Source: Halarcobacter mediterraneus
GTDB lineage: Bacteria; Campylobacterota; Campylobacteria; Campylobacterales; Arcobacteraceae
Reading direction: 5' to 3'
Length of the DNA: 64,000 nucleotides
NCBI RefSeq assembly: GCF_004116625.1
Contig: NZ_NXIE01000001.1
Location: 186,001-250,000, forward strand
Shown: piece after piece, positions 1-8,490 of the stretch
How the letters are laid out: the number at the start of each line of letters is the position of its first letter
Position numbering within the stretch: position 1 is the first letter of the stretch
Program-made: the position numbers and the translations under genes
The notes under the pieces: model-generated
What the model was told of the DNA's origin: nothing
Databases searched by the model: none
Seen by the model: the letters and a program-made list of their open reading frames with translations, nothing else

Positions 1-1611
1 TCAATGTCAAATATGAGTGAAATACTTGGTGATCCTGATAGAATAAAAGCAATTGCGAAAGATTTTGTAGAACATTATGAAAAAAGAGTAAGTGAAGGTG
101 CCACACTAAAAGGCAAAGCTATGTTTGTGTCAAGCTCAAGACCTATAGCTTATGCACTCTTTCGTGAGCTTATTGCTTTAAGACCACAGTGGAATGAAAA
201 AAGTGTAGCAGATGATGGTGTAGAACTTACTGATAAAGAGAAAAAAGAGATATTACCTCTTGAAAAACTAAAAATGATTATGACTAGAAATAAAGATGAT
301 GAAAAAGAGTTATATGATTTACTAGGAACTAAAGAGTACAGAAAGACTTTAGATACACAGTTTAAAAATGAAAAATCAAACTTTAAAATAGCTATAGTAG
401 TAGATATGTGGCTTACTGGGTTTGATGTACCATTCTTAGATACTATTTATATAGATAAACCAATACAACAACACAACCTTATACAAACTATTTCAAGGGT
501 AAATAGAAAGTTTGCAGGAAAAGAAAAAGGGCTAGTAGTTGATTATATAGGTATAAAAACAGCTATGAATAAAGCCTTAAAACAGTTTTCACAAATGGAT
601 AGTCAGAACTTTGAAGATATAAAAGCCTCAATTGTAGTGGTGCGTGACCAATTGGATTTATTATCAAAACTATTCCATAAGTTTGATAGTAATTTATATT
701 TCAATGGAACACCAACAGAACAATTAGATTGTTTAAATAGAGCTAGTGAATATGTACAGCTTACAAAAGAGCTTGAGACAAGATTTATGTATCTTGTAAA
801 AAGACTTAAATCTGCTTATGATATTTGTTGTGGAAGTGAAGAGTTTACTCAAAATGAAAAAGATTATATTCACTTCTACCTAGCCATTAGAAGTATTGTA
901 ATAAAGCTTACAAAAGGTTATGCTCCTGATACTGCACAAATGAATGCAAAAGTTAGAGAGATGATAACAGAAGCACTTAAAAGTGATGGCGTTGAGGAAA
1001 TATTTAAATTAGGCTCAGAAGATGAAGCTCAAGTTGATATTTTTGATGAAGATTATATTAATAAGATAAATAAAATCAAATTACCAAACACAAAGATAAA
1101 ACTACTGCAACAACTATTAGCAAAAGCATTAGAAGATTTTAAAAAAGTAAATAAAGTAAAAGCTACAGACTTTTCTAAAAAATTTACAGCGTTAGTTGAA
1201 AAATATAATGAAAGAAAAGAAGAAGATGTCCTTGTTAGTGAAGTCTTAGAGGACTTCACTGATGAGATTATTGACCTTTATGAAGAGTTGAAAAAAGAGA
1301 AAGAATCTTTTGGGGATATGGGTATAGACTTTGAAGAAAAAGCTTTCTACGATATATTAAAAAGTATTGCTATTAAGTTTGATTTTTCATATCCAGAAGA
1401 TAAGTTAATAGAACTATCTCGTGAAGTAAAAATAGTAGTTGATGATAAAACAAAATATACAGATTGGGATGTAAGGGATGATATAAAAGCCGAACTAAAA
1501 GTTGACCTTATTATGCTTTTAGCTAAACATGGATATCCACCAATTACAAAAGATGAAGTATTTAAAGAGATATTTGAACAAGCAGAGAATTTTAAAAAGT
1601 ATAAAAATTAA
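1..1611 (+). CDS. hsdR: Type I restriction enzyme R subunit, 3' part (5' end outside window)
   Basis: The reading frame is open at the window edge, so this is the C-terminal part of a longer protein; the Met at base 4 is probably internal. Helicase lobe 2 is visible: a motif V region VVDMWLTGFDVP near residue 132 and motif VI QTISRVNR near residue 161, followed by the long helical C-terminal domain that docks on the methylase in HsdR proteins. The subunit drives ATP-dependent DNA translocation and cleavage with HsdM and HsdS, neither of which is visible here. The nuclease domain and Walker A motif lie upstream of the window. A DUF4011-like remnant follows 26 bp downstream with its own strong Shine-Dalgarno site, suggesting one defence operon. 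Confidence 0.9.
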   Translation, partial: SMSNMSEILGDPDRIKAIAKDFVEHYEKRVSEGATLKGKAMFVSSSRPIAYALFRELIALRPQWNEKSVADDGVELTDKEKKEILPLEKLKMIMTRNKDDEKELYDLLGTKEYRKTLDTQFKNEKSNFKIAIVVDMWLTGFDVPFLDTIYIDKPIQQHNLIQTISRVNRKFAGKEKGLVVDYIGIKTAMNKALKQFSQMDSQNFEDIKASIVVVRDQLDLLSKLFHKFDSNLYFNGTPTEQLDCLNRASEYVQLTKELETRFMYLVKRLKSAYDICCGSEEFTQNEKDYIHFYLAIRSIVIKLTKGYAPDTAQMNAKVREMITEALKSDGVEEIFKLGSEDEAQVDIFDEDYINKINKIKLPNTKIKLLQQLLAKALEDFKKVNKVKATDFSKKFTALVEKYNERKEEDVLVSEVLEDFTDEIIDLYEELKKEKESFGDMGIDFEEKAFYDILKSIAIKFDFSYPEDKLIELSREVKIVVDDKTKYTDWDVRDDIKAELKVDLIMLLAKHGYPPITKDEVFKEIFEQAENFKKYKN

Positions 1612-1637
1612 TTAACATTATAAATGGAGGTTAAAAA

Positions 1638-1718
1638 ATGTCAGAAGTGAGTAAATTACTAGTAGAATCAAGAAAAAAACTACTTGATTTAACTTTTGGA
1701 ATGACCCCGATAGTGTAG
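1638..1718 (+). pseudogene. Truncated 5' end of a DUF4011-type gene
   Basis: A strong Shine-Dalgarno GGAGG at 1626-1630 precedes ATG 1638. The first 20 codons read MSEVSKLLVESRKKLLDLTF, which resembles the opening of DUF4011 proteins, large helicase/nuclease-like proteins often found beside restriction genes. The frame then enters the IS3-type end at about 1702 and stops at 1716. Only this stub survives. The DUF4011 match rests on a short segment and is an inference. Confidence 0.55.
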
Positions 1719-1786
1719 ACAGTTTTTTAATCAGTTAACACCTACGACTTATTAAGATTTTCATTGTACCTTTTCTCAAATTCATT
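1702..1786 (-). mobile_element. IS3-family insertion sequence scar (right end only)
   Basis: The outer end starts TGACCCCGATAGTGTAGACA at 1702-1721, which fits the terminal inverted repeat style of IS3-family elements. Reading leftward on the minus strand, codons 1786-1742 give NEFEKRYNENLNKS and a stop, matching the usual C-terminal end of IS3 OrfB transposases. The similarity ends at 1786, directly against the terminator of hipA. So about 85 bp of the element remain, and the rest of the IS and the rest of the interrupted gene are gone. Confidence 0.75.
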
Positions 1787-1823
1787 ATAAAAATGAGGGA
1801 AGTATTATTGGCATTCCCTCATT
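1787..1823 (-). terminator. Rho-independent terminator of hipBA
   Basis: The ten-base arms AATGAGGGAA (1792-1801) and TTCCCTCATT (1814-1823) are perfectly complementary. On the minus strand the stem is followed by a T-run (A-run at 1787-1791 on the plus strand). It lies 17 bp after the hipA stop. Confidence 0.8.
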
Positions 1824-1839
1824 GCTAGTCTCAATTATT

Positions 1840-2985
1840 TTAAATAGTTTCACTCCAACATAAAATTAAGTCTTCTAAAAACTCTTTTACATCAGGTTGT
1901 ATCTGCTGAAATTGTTTGATTTCTTTTTTAGTTTTAATTATTGCATCTTTACACTCATTTAGTATTGAGGTATATTCACTATTTGATAATCCACAGCTTA
2001 GTTTTGCAAAAGCTTTATAGGTTTTTTCTTTCCACCATAGTTTACCATCACTAAGTCTTAAAGCAGGGATGTCATTTTTTAAATAAATAGTAGTAGTAAT
2101 TACATCATAAATAGGTGCAAGATATGAGTCTTCAAAATCATTTTGATAAAGAATCCCATAATTTTTAAGATGACCATCACCATTTTTTAGTAAATGATTC
2201 ATAATTATAGCTTTAAAAAAGATTTTTAAACTCTCTTTTCTTTTTGTTGGTGATATAATATCTTTTATTACTCTAACACACTCTTCATAACTTCCATCAT
2301 ATTTTTGTTCTGTTCCACGTGCTGTAAGTACACACATATCCTCAAACCCTAAATATTTGTCATTATTTATATCAAATCTTTTCATTACAAACATTGTAAA
2401 ATCATCACTTATATAAAATTCTGGTGTAGGAAGTCCAGAATAATTACAAGCTTTCATACAAAAATATTCATTTAATGCTAGATTTGGATAGTTCTTTTCC
2501 CAAGACTTTACAATAAAATGCTCAAACTTCATTGTAGTTTTATCATGTGCTTGAAGTAGTAGTTTTGGCTGCACCCCTGATACACCTGAACGTATAGCAA
2601 ATCTTTCAAGAAGTTCATCAAATAGATTTTTTGAAGATGTGTTTAGAATATCATCTAGTTTTAAACTTTCATCTATGTTAGGTACTTTTTCAAACTTTAC
2701 CCGACCTAACATATAAGGACCAATAAGTTTTAATAAGTTTATATCATCCATTGTTTGTATTTTGGAGAAATGATTAATAATAGTTTCTTTTAAAGCCCCT
2801 TCTGGCATATTCATTTGAAATATAGGATGAAGTTTTTTACTATTCCAACTAGCACTTCTAATTGGCATAGTAAGACTTACAACATCTTTTGCAGATTCTT
2901 TGTAATTAAATACGTATTGTTCATTTTCTAAAGATAAAGAACCACTATCTGTTTTGTTAATAAATACTTTAATATTATTGCTCAT
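1840..2985 (-). CDS. hipA: HipA-family serine/threonine kinase toxin
   Basis: This is a 381-residue HipA-type protein kinase. The glycine-rich loop SGVSGVQPKLLL (133-144), the ATP-binding lysine in FIVKSW (K160), the catalytic loop KNGDGHLKNYG (267-277, D270) and the metal-binding segment PIYDVITT (291-298) are all present, so the kinase looks intact. HipA toxins phosphorylate translation factors such as glutamyl-tRNA synthetase and cause growth arrest; the target here is unknown. The gene overlaps the upstream antitoxin gene by 11 bp, the usual translational coupling. It lies convergent to the damaged restriction operon. Confidence 0.9.
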   Translation of the reverse strand: MSNNIKVFINKTDSGSLSLENEQYVFNYKESAKDVVSLTMPIRSASWNSKKLHPIFQMNMPEGALKETIINHFSKIQTMDDINLLKLIGPYMLGRVKFEKVPNIDESLKLDDILNTSSKNLFDELLERFAIRSGVSGVQPKLLLQAHDKTTMKFEHFIVKSWEKNYPNLALNEYFCMKACNYSGLPTPEFYISDDFTMFVMKRFDINNDKYLGFEDMCVLTARGTEQKYDGSYEECVRVIKDIISPTKRKESLKIFFKAIIMNHLLKNGDGHLKNYGILYQNDFEDSYLAPIYDVITTTIYLKNDIPALRLSDGKLWWKEKTYKAFAKLSCGLSNSEYTSILNECKDAIIKTKKEIKQFQQIQPDVKEFLEDLILCWSETI

Positions 2986-3217
2986 CTTGTAGCTCCTCTA
3001 ATGTCTTTGGTCTTCCTTTTGGACGCAATGCAAACTCTTGACCTAATAAATCTAATAAAGTCTCAACTTTCTTTATTCCAACTTCATCTATAAATCCATT
3101 TTCAATTTTAGATATAGTTCTTTTCGTAATACCTGAATATTGTTCTAAGTCATTTTGTGACCAATTCTTACTTTTTCTTAAATGTTGAATTTCTTTTCCT
3201 AGTTGTGATAGGTTCAT
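2975..3217 (-). CDS. hipB: HipB-like XRE-family antitoxin
   Basis: This 80-residue protein is a single helix-turn-helix of the XRE/Cro type: residues 5-60 hold the WSQNDLEQYSGITKRTISKIE recognition region. The C-terminal tail contains GRPK followed by an acidic end. It should bind the operators just upstream of its start, repress the operon and neutralise HipA. The Shine-Dalgarno AAAAGGA lies 7 bp before the ATG. The start is well fixed because the operator repeats begin 12 bp upstream of it. Confidence 0.9.
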   Translation of the reverse strand: MNLSQLGKEIQHLRKSKNWSQNDLEQYSGITKRTISKIENGFIDEVGIKKVETLLDLLGQEFALRPKGRPKTLEELQDEQ

Positions 3218-3229
3218 TTTGATCCTTTT

Positions 3230-3285
3230 AAGAAGTATATTTCATATAATAGCAAAAAATTTATAAAAAAAGAAGTATATTTCAT
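3230..3285 (-). promoter_or_regulatory. hipBA promoter with two HipB operator repeats
   Basis: The 16-mer AAGAAGTATATTTCAT occurs twice, at 3230-3245 and 3270-3285, exactly 40 bp apart. Its core GAAGTATATTTC is an imperfect palindrome matching 10 of 12 positions. On the minus strand a -10-like TATTAT (3246-3251) sits between the two copies, so a dimer on each would cover the promoter. Confidence 0.7.
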
Positions 3286-3544
3286 GTTTAAAATTCATTT
3301 TAGAGTGTATTTTTGATACTTGAGGTAAAAATAATTATGACTTAAATATAATGATAAAAAATAACATGAATAAAATATGCTGATAGGTATATGAAGATTT
3401 TAGAACCAAAATGGATAGATGATAAAATATCTGAGGATTTAAGTAATTATCTCAAATTTGAATAAGTAGATAAATAAGTACACCTAAAAGTACACCTTTT
3501 AAAAATATTACTCTTTTAATGGTCTATTTAAAGTATTTCCTCTC

Positions 3545-4645
3545 CTATATAGAATAGGGCAGGAGAAACTTATTGATTAGTCTATTAGATTCTAATATTT
3601 TAGATAAAGGTATTTCTTTTTCTTGTATTAATTGAAATATAGTATTTACTATTGTTTCAAGCTTAGTATTTCCTAATTGATTTCCAAATACTAAAATATT
3701 AATCCCTGAATTAATAGCTAACTTTAGTGTTTGTTTCAAAGTATAGTGATTTGATATTGCTTTCATTTGTAAATCATCACTTACTATAAGACCTTTAAAT
3801 TTCAGTTTTTTTCTTAATAACTTAGTATTTATATTATATGAAAGTGTTCCAGGATATATTTTGTCTAGTTGTTTATTAAAAACATGTGCTGTCATTATAA
3901 AATCAGCTTTATTTTTTTTAATAAGTTCTTTATATGGGAGTAATTCTTCTTCACTCCAAGTATTTGATATATCTACAAAGCCTTTATGGGAGTCTTCTTT
4001 TGAAGAACCATGTCCAGGGAAATGTTTTAGTACAGAATAAATACCATTTTTCTTCTGTTCTTCTATAAAAATTGAAGCTATTTCAACGACTTTATTTGTA
4101 TCTTTTGAATAAGCTCTTTCAAGTTTATTTATTACATAGTTATGTTGGTTTTTATTTAGATCAACTACGGGTGCAAAGTTTAAATTAAATCCATAGCTGG
4201 TAAGTTCTTTTGAGAGTTTTGAATAAATATTTTGTATTTCTTTTTTTGATTTTTTTGAAATTTCTTTGGCACTTGGATAGTTTGTAAAACCATTTGTTTT
4301 ATTCAGCCGTTGAACTTTGCCACCTTCTTGATCAATAGAAATAATCATTTTATAGTCTGAATAGTTTTGAATATCATTTATTAGTTTTTTTAGTTGTTTA
4401 GGGGATTTTATATTTTTAAGTTGTTTTGTCTTGTAGTCTTTACTAAAAAGAATTATTCCACCAAGATTGTATTTTTTTATATCTTCTTTTAGTTGAGTAT
4501 TTAAAGAAAAACTATCAAAACCTATAATGATAGTTTTCCCTATAAATTTTTTTATTTCTTCTTCTGTATAAATATCTTTTGCATTTAAAGAAGAGAATAA
4601 AAAAAGAATTAGTAAAAAAACTTTAAATAACTGTACCATCTTCAA
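3545..4645 (-). CDS. nagZ: GH3-family beta-N-acetylhexosaminidase-like protein
   Basis: This glycoside hydrolase family 3 protein has 366 residues. It has an N-terminal signal sequence (about residues 1-22), the substrate-binding IDQEGGKVQRL segment (104-114), KHFPGHG (207-213), a His in DSH (H220) that serves as acid/base in NagZ enzymes, and the nucleophile Asp in IVSDDLQM (D290). The family removes GlcNAc from muropeptides in wall recycling. The signal sequence suggests a periplasmic enzyme, unlike cytoplasmic E. coli NagZ. The start overlaps the upstream diguanylate cyclase by 23 bp; Met3 is an alternative start. Confidence 0.85.
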   Translation of the reverse strand: MKMVQLFKVFLLILFLFSSLNAKDIYTEEEIKKFIGKTIIIGFDSFSLNTQLKEDIKKYNLGGIILFSKDYKTKQLKNIKSPKQLKKLINDIQNYSDYKMIISIDQEGGKVQRLNKTNGFTNYPSAKEISKKSKKEIQNIYSKLSKELTSYGFNLNFAPVVDLNKNQHNYVINKLERAYSKDTNKVVEIASIFIEEQKKNGIYSVLKHFPGHGSSKEDSHKGFVDISNTWSEEELLPYKELIKKNKADFIMTAHVFNKQLDKIYPGTLSYNINTKLLRKKLKFKGLIVSDDLQMKAISNHYTLKQTLKLAINSGINILVFGNQLGNTKLETIVNTIFQLIQEKEIPLSKILESNRLINKFLLPYSI

Positions 4646-5888
4646 TTATAATTTTATTTCTTCCACCTTCTTTTGCTTCATAAAGTAGCATATCTGCTTT
4701 TTGAATAGCATTTTCATAAGAAGAGTGATTATTTCTTATAGCAACACCAGCTGAGAAAGTTACATGAATTTTTTCTGATTTATATATAAAGTCATTGTCA
4801 TTTATTATTGTTTTTATTCTTTTTAAATATTTAAGAAGTTCTCTTTTTAAATTAAAATGAATAATTGCAACAAACTCTTCTCCTCCGTATCTACCTACTA
4901 TATCAAATTCTCTTGTATTTTTATTTAATACCTTTGCAAAAGTAGAAAGAATAATATCTCCAGCTTTATGTCCGTGAGTATCATTTATCTTTTTAAAATG
5001 GTCTAAATCAAAGAAAATTATTGCAAATTGATTATTTGTTCTTTCATATGCACTTTCAATTCTTTTAATTGCTTCTTCATAAGCTCCTCTTGTTAAAAGA
5101 CCTGTTAAATGATCTTTTGCACTTTCTTCTCTTGTTTTATCTAGCTCTTTTTCAAGCTCTTGCACTCTTTGTTCTAGTTTTTGAACATCAGATTTTCCTG
5201 AGTGAAGTTTTTCTCCTACACTTGTCATTTCATTTTCAATTGAAAGTGCTGCATCTATAAGTTGACTTTGAAGTTGTGATAGTTCTTCTAAACCACTTGT
5301 ATTTTCCATATCAATTGATTGGATTTGTGATTTAATATTAGAAACTTCTTCTGAACCTTTTCCACTACTTTGAATAGCATCATTAAAATATTGTCCCATG
5401 AGAGTAAGTAGTTTTGCAATATCAGAGGTTTTTTGTTTAACTATCTTTTTATCTGCTTCAAATCTTTGTGTAATGAATTCTTGCATTTCTTTTTGAATAT
5501 CTTCTTCAAATATTAAAGCAGGAGAATTACCTATTTTCACTGAGAATTTTTTTAATTCTTCATTTACCCCAATACTAATAGATGGAGTTACAGCTTCTTG
5601 AAAAAGTTTTGATAAAGAATTTACTTGGTCTTTTGAAACTCTATTTAGTAAAACAGGTATCATATCCTCAAAGGTTTCAATACCTTTTGCTTTTATTTCT
5701 ATTTGTTCATTTTTTGTTAGTTTTTGGACTAAGCTTTTAAATTGTTTACATTCTGTTACAGATAAATTGTATGTTTTTGAAACTTTACAAAACTCTTTAT
5801 GATATTCATTAGGAGTTGCGGGAACTCCTCTTTTCCTTAGGTTAAGAAGTGTGTCTTTTACAACACTATTTATTTTGTTATCCATCAA
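4623..5888 (-). CDS. Soluble diguanylate cyclase (GGDEF)
   Basis: This 421-residue protein has a helical N-terminal region, a coiled coil at about residues 190-255, and a GGDEF domain from about 255. The active site reads GGEEF (335-339), with the metal-binding FFDLDHFKK segment before it. An RxxD inhibitory site (REFD, 326-329) lies the usual five residues ahead, so product feedback is expected. No membrane segment is visible, so the input is probably cytoplasmic. It should make cyclic di-GMP from GTP. It is the gene upstream of the nagZ-like hydrolase, with overlapping ends. Confidence 0.88.
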   Translation of the reverse strand: MMDNKINSVVKDTLLNLRKRGVPATPNEYHKEFCKVSKTYNLSVTECKQFKSLVQKLTKNEQIEIKAKGIETFEDMIPVLLNRVSKDQVNSLSKLFQEAVTPSISIGVNEELKKFSVKIGNSPALIFEEDIQKEMQEFITQRFEADKKIVKQKTSDIAKLLTLMGQYFNDAIQSSGKGSEEVSNIKSQIQSIDMENTSGLEELSQLQSQLIDAALSIENEMTSVGEKLHSGKSDVQKLEQRVQELEKELDKTREESAKDHLTGLLTRGAYEEAIKRIESAYERTNNQFAIIFFDLDHFKKINDTHGHKAGDIILSTFAKVLNKNTREFDIVGRYGGEEFVAIIHFNLKRELLKYLKRIKTIINDNDFIYKSEKIHVTFSAGVAIRNNHSSYENAIQKADMLLYEAKEGGRNKIIIEDGTVI

Positions 5889-5910
5889 TTTTCCTAATAT
5901 ATTTTAAAGT

Positions 5911-6354
5911 TTATCCTAAAAGTTTTTTTGTCATTTCGTTGATTCTTTTTCCATCTGCAACACCTGCTAGTTTTTTAGTTGCTTGTCCCATAACTTTACC
6001 CATATCTTTTATTGTTGTTGCTTGTAGTTGTGAAATGATTTCTTTCATTTGTGTTTCTAAATCTTCATCAGATAATTGTTGTGGCATATATTTCTTGAAA
6101 ATATCCACTTGTTCCTGTTCTTTTTCTACTAAATCATCTCTATTAGCTTCTTTATATTGAGCAATTGATTCTTCTCTTTGCTTAATACCTTTTTGAATAA
6201 GTTTTAAAACATCTTCATCTGATAATTCTTTTCTTTCATCAACTTCAATTTGTTTAATCATTGTATTTATAGCTCTAATAGAATCTCTTTTTACAATATT
6301 TTTTTCTCTCATTGCAATTTTTAAATCATCTTTTAATTGTTGTTTTAAACTCAT
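5911..6354 (-). CDS. yqeY: GatB/YqeY domain protein
   Basis: This 147-residue protein matches YqeY along its whole length: N-terminal SLKQQLKDDLKIAMREKN, the central KRDSIRAINTMIKQIEVDER and the C-terminal helical tail GKVMGQATKKLAGVADGK. The tail domain is shared with the amidotransferase subunit GatB and is thought to contact tRNA, but the role of stand-alone YqeY is not settled. It lies in a leftward run between an ABC-F gene and a diguanylate cyclase with short gaps, so co-transcription is likely. Confidence 0.88.
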   Translation of the reverse strand: MSLKQQLKDDLKIAMREKNIVKRDSIRAINTMIKQIEVDERKELSDEDVLKLIQKGIKQREESIAQYKEANRDDLVEKEQEQVDIFKKYMPQQLSDEDLETQMKEIISQLQATTIKDMGKVMGQATKKLAGVADGKRINEMTKKLLG

Positions 6355-6414
6355 ATAATATACCTTTTTGTTTTATAAAATTATTTTTGATTAATTATAG
6401 CTTGTTTTTTTTAA

Positions 6415-8370
6415 CTACTCGTTAAAACTTTCTAAGAGTTCTTCAAGCTGTAAAAACCTTTCTACCTTTTCTTCATAAATTTCTTGAACCTCTTCAAGCT
6501 CCTTTGAAACGGCGACTATCCCTTTTTGTTCATAGCAAGCTGGATTAGCTAAACATTGATTTATTTCTTCAATTTTATCTTCAAGTTTTTCTATTTCTTT
6601 TGGTAAAGAATCATAATCCCTTTGATCTTTATATGAAAGTTTAGTTTGTTTTTTCTCTTTGTTTTTTATTTTTGTATTATTATTGTCTTGTTTATTATTG
6701 TCAGACTCTAAAAGACTTAAGTCTTTTAACTCTTTTTCTATTTCAAGGTATTCTGTATAAGGTTGAAAACTTTCTTCAACAATTCCATTATAACCTTTAA
6801 ACACAAATAGTTTTTTTGCAATTTTATCTACAAAATATCTATCATGGGATACAAAAATTAGTGCCCCTTGAAAATTTTGTAAATACTCTTCTAAAATATT
6901 AATTGTTGGGATATCTAAATCATTTGTAGGTTCATCAAGAATTAGACAATCAACTTTTTTAGTAAAAAGCAAAGCAAGGGCAACTCTATTTTTTTCTCCC
7001 CCACTTAATACACCAATTTTTTTATCTAAATATTCTCTTGGAAAAAGAAAGTTTTTTAAATATCCAAAAACATGCATATTTCTTCCATCATCAAGAACAA
7101 CTCTATCCCCACCATTTGGACAGAAAGTTTCCATCAGGTTTTTATTATCATCAAGCATTTCTCTTTGCTGGTCAAAATAACCTATATCAAAGTCTCCTTT
7201 TTTGAAGGATCCAGAATCTATTTGTAATTTTTCCATAAAGATTTTAAGTAAAGTTGATTTTCCACTTCCATTTGGACCTACAATAGCGATAGTGTCTTTT
7301 TGTAGAATTCTTGTAGTAAAATTTTTAATTAACTCTTTATCTCCTAAACTCTTACAAATATCATCTAATTCATAAAGCATTTTCTTTTTATTTTTTTGTT
7401 TCTCTTCTGTATTAAATGCTTTTTGTTCTCTTTGAAGTTCTAGAGACATTTTTTTTATAGCACCTGGATTTGTTTTAGCTTTTTTCTTTAAATCAAAGTA
7501 TTCAGCTTTTCTTCTTTCATTTCTTTTTCTTCTTGCTGTTACACCTCTTTGCATCCAGTGAGCTTCTCTTTTTACAAGTCTTAAAAGGTTTTCATGGTCT
7601 TTTTGCATATTTTCTAATATTTGTTGTTTTTGCTCTAAATAAGAAGAATATCCCCCATCAAATCTTTTTAAGTTTCCTCCTTCAACTTCCACAACAGAAG
7701 TTGCAATATTATCAATAAAATATCTATCATGGGAAATAAATAGTAAGGTAAAATTGTTTTTTAAAAGTAGGGTTTCTAAAAATTCAACCATATATACATC
7801 AAGGTGGTTTGTAGGTTCATCAAGAAGTAAAACATCAGGTTTTTTAAGAAGAAGTCCAGCAAGACTTACTCTTCTTTGTTCTCCACCACTTAAAAGATTT
7901 ACATCTTTATCTTCATATTGTTTTAGTTGAAACTCTTTTAAAACTCTTTCTATAGTATTATCTAAATCCCAAGCATTGTGGAAATCAATATATGTAGCAA
8001 GTTCACTTTGTCTTTTTAAAAGTTCTTTATTTTCATAATCACTTGCTATTTGTAAAGTTATCTCTTCATACTCTTTTTTTGCTTCTTTTATTTGAGCTAG
8101 TTGTGCTTCAATTGCATCTCTTACTTTAAGGTTAGGTTCAAACTTAGGTTGTTGATCTAGCATCTCAATTTTTAAAGATTTATCAATAGATATTTCACCA
8201 GAATCTGCTTCAACTTGGTTCATTATTATTTTAAAAAGAGTTGATTTTCCTTGACCATTTTGACCTATTACTGCTATTCTTTGACCTTCTAATAAGGTAA
8301 AATTCACATCTTTTAAAATAGTTTTTATATCATATTGTTTTGAAATGTTTTGTAAGTCTATTAGTGCCAT
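6415..8370 (-). CDS. uup: ABC-F family ATPase (Uup-like)
   Basis: This 651-residue soluble protein has two ABC ATPase domains and no membrane segment. The first P-loop is GQNGQGKST (36-44) and the second GPNGSGKST (about 365); both domains have LSGGE signatures and LLLDEPTNHLD or LILDEPTNDLD Walker B motifs. A linker of about 80 residues joins them, and a charged coiled-coil tail follows residue 560, as in Uup rather than EttA. ABC-F proteins act on ribosomes; Uup also affects transposon precise excision and ribosome assembly in E. coli. The assignment within ABC-F rests on the C-terminal coiled coil. Confidence 0.8.
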   Translation of the reverse strand: MALIDLQNISKQYDIKTILKDVNFTLLEGQRIAVIGQNGQGKSTLFKIIMNQVEADSGEISIDKSLKIEMLDQQPKFEPNLKVRDAIEAQLAQIKEAKKEYEEITLQIASDYENKELLKRQSELATYIDFHNAWDLDNTIERVLKEFQLKQYEDKDVNLLSGGEQRRVSLAGLLLKKPDVLLLDEPTNHLDVYMVEFLETLLLKNNFTLLFISHDRYFIDNIATSVVEVEGGNLKRFDGGYSSYLEQKQQILENMQKDHENLLRLVKREAHWMQRGVTARRKRNERRKAEYFDLKKKAKTNPGAIKKMSLELQREQKAFNTEEKQKNKKKMLYELDDICKSLGDKELIKNFTTRILQKDTIAIVGPNGSGKSTLLKIFMEKLQIDSGSFKKGDFDIGYFDQQREMLDDNKNLMETFCPNGGDRVVLDDGRNMHVFGYLKNFLFPREYLDKKIGVLSGGEKNRVALALLFTKKVDCLILDEPTNDLDIPTINILEEYLQNFQGALIFVSHDRYFVDKIAKKLFVFKGYNGIVEESFQPYTEYLEIEKELKDLSLLESDNNKQDNNNTKIKNKEKKQTKLSYKDQRDYDSLPKEIEKLEDKIEEINQCLANPACYEQKGIVAVSKELEEVQEIYEEKVERFLQLEELLESFNE

Positions 8371-8490
8371 TTATTTCCTAAAAAATCATATTGTTGTTAA
8401 TTTTAAAGTAGATATAATATCTAAAAAATGGTTACATATGACTTTTTTGTTAAATCCCTTTTCAATGATATTTTTTATAATTCTGCTATA

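Noticed and set aside
3391-3496. A 24-codon frame (MKILEPKWIDDKISEDL...) and two tandem AAGTACACC repeats in the gap before the nagZ-like gene.
   Set aside because: Weak ribosome site, no recognisable family, and the repeat is only two short copies. The 3286-3544 gap otherwise shows nothing.
3541-3575. Terminator-like TCTCCT/AGGAGA hairpin at the end of the nagZ-like gene.
   Set aside because: It lies in the coding end with mismatches and a bulge and no T-run after it on the minus strand.
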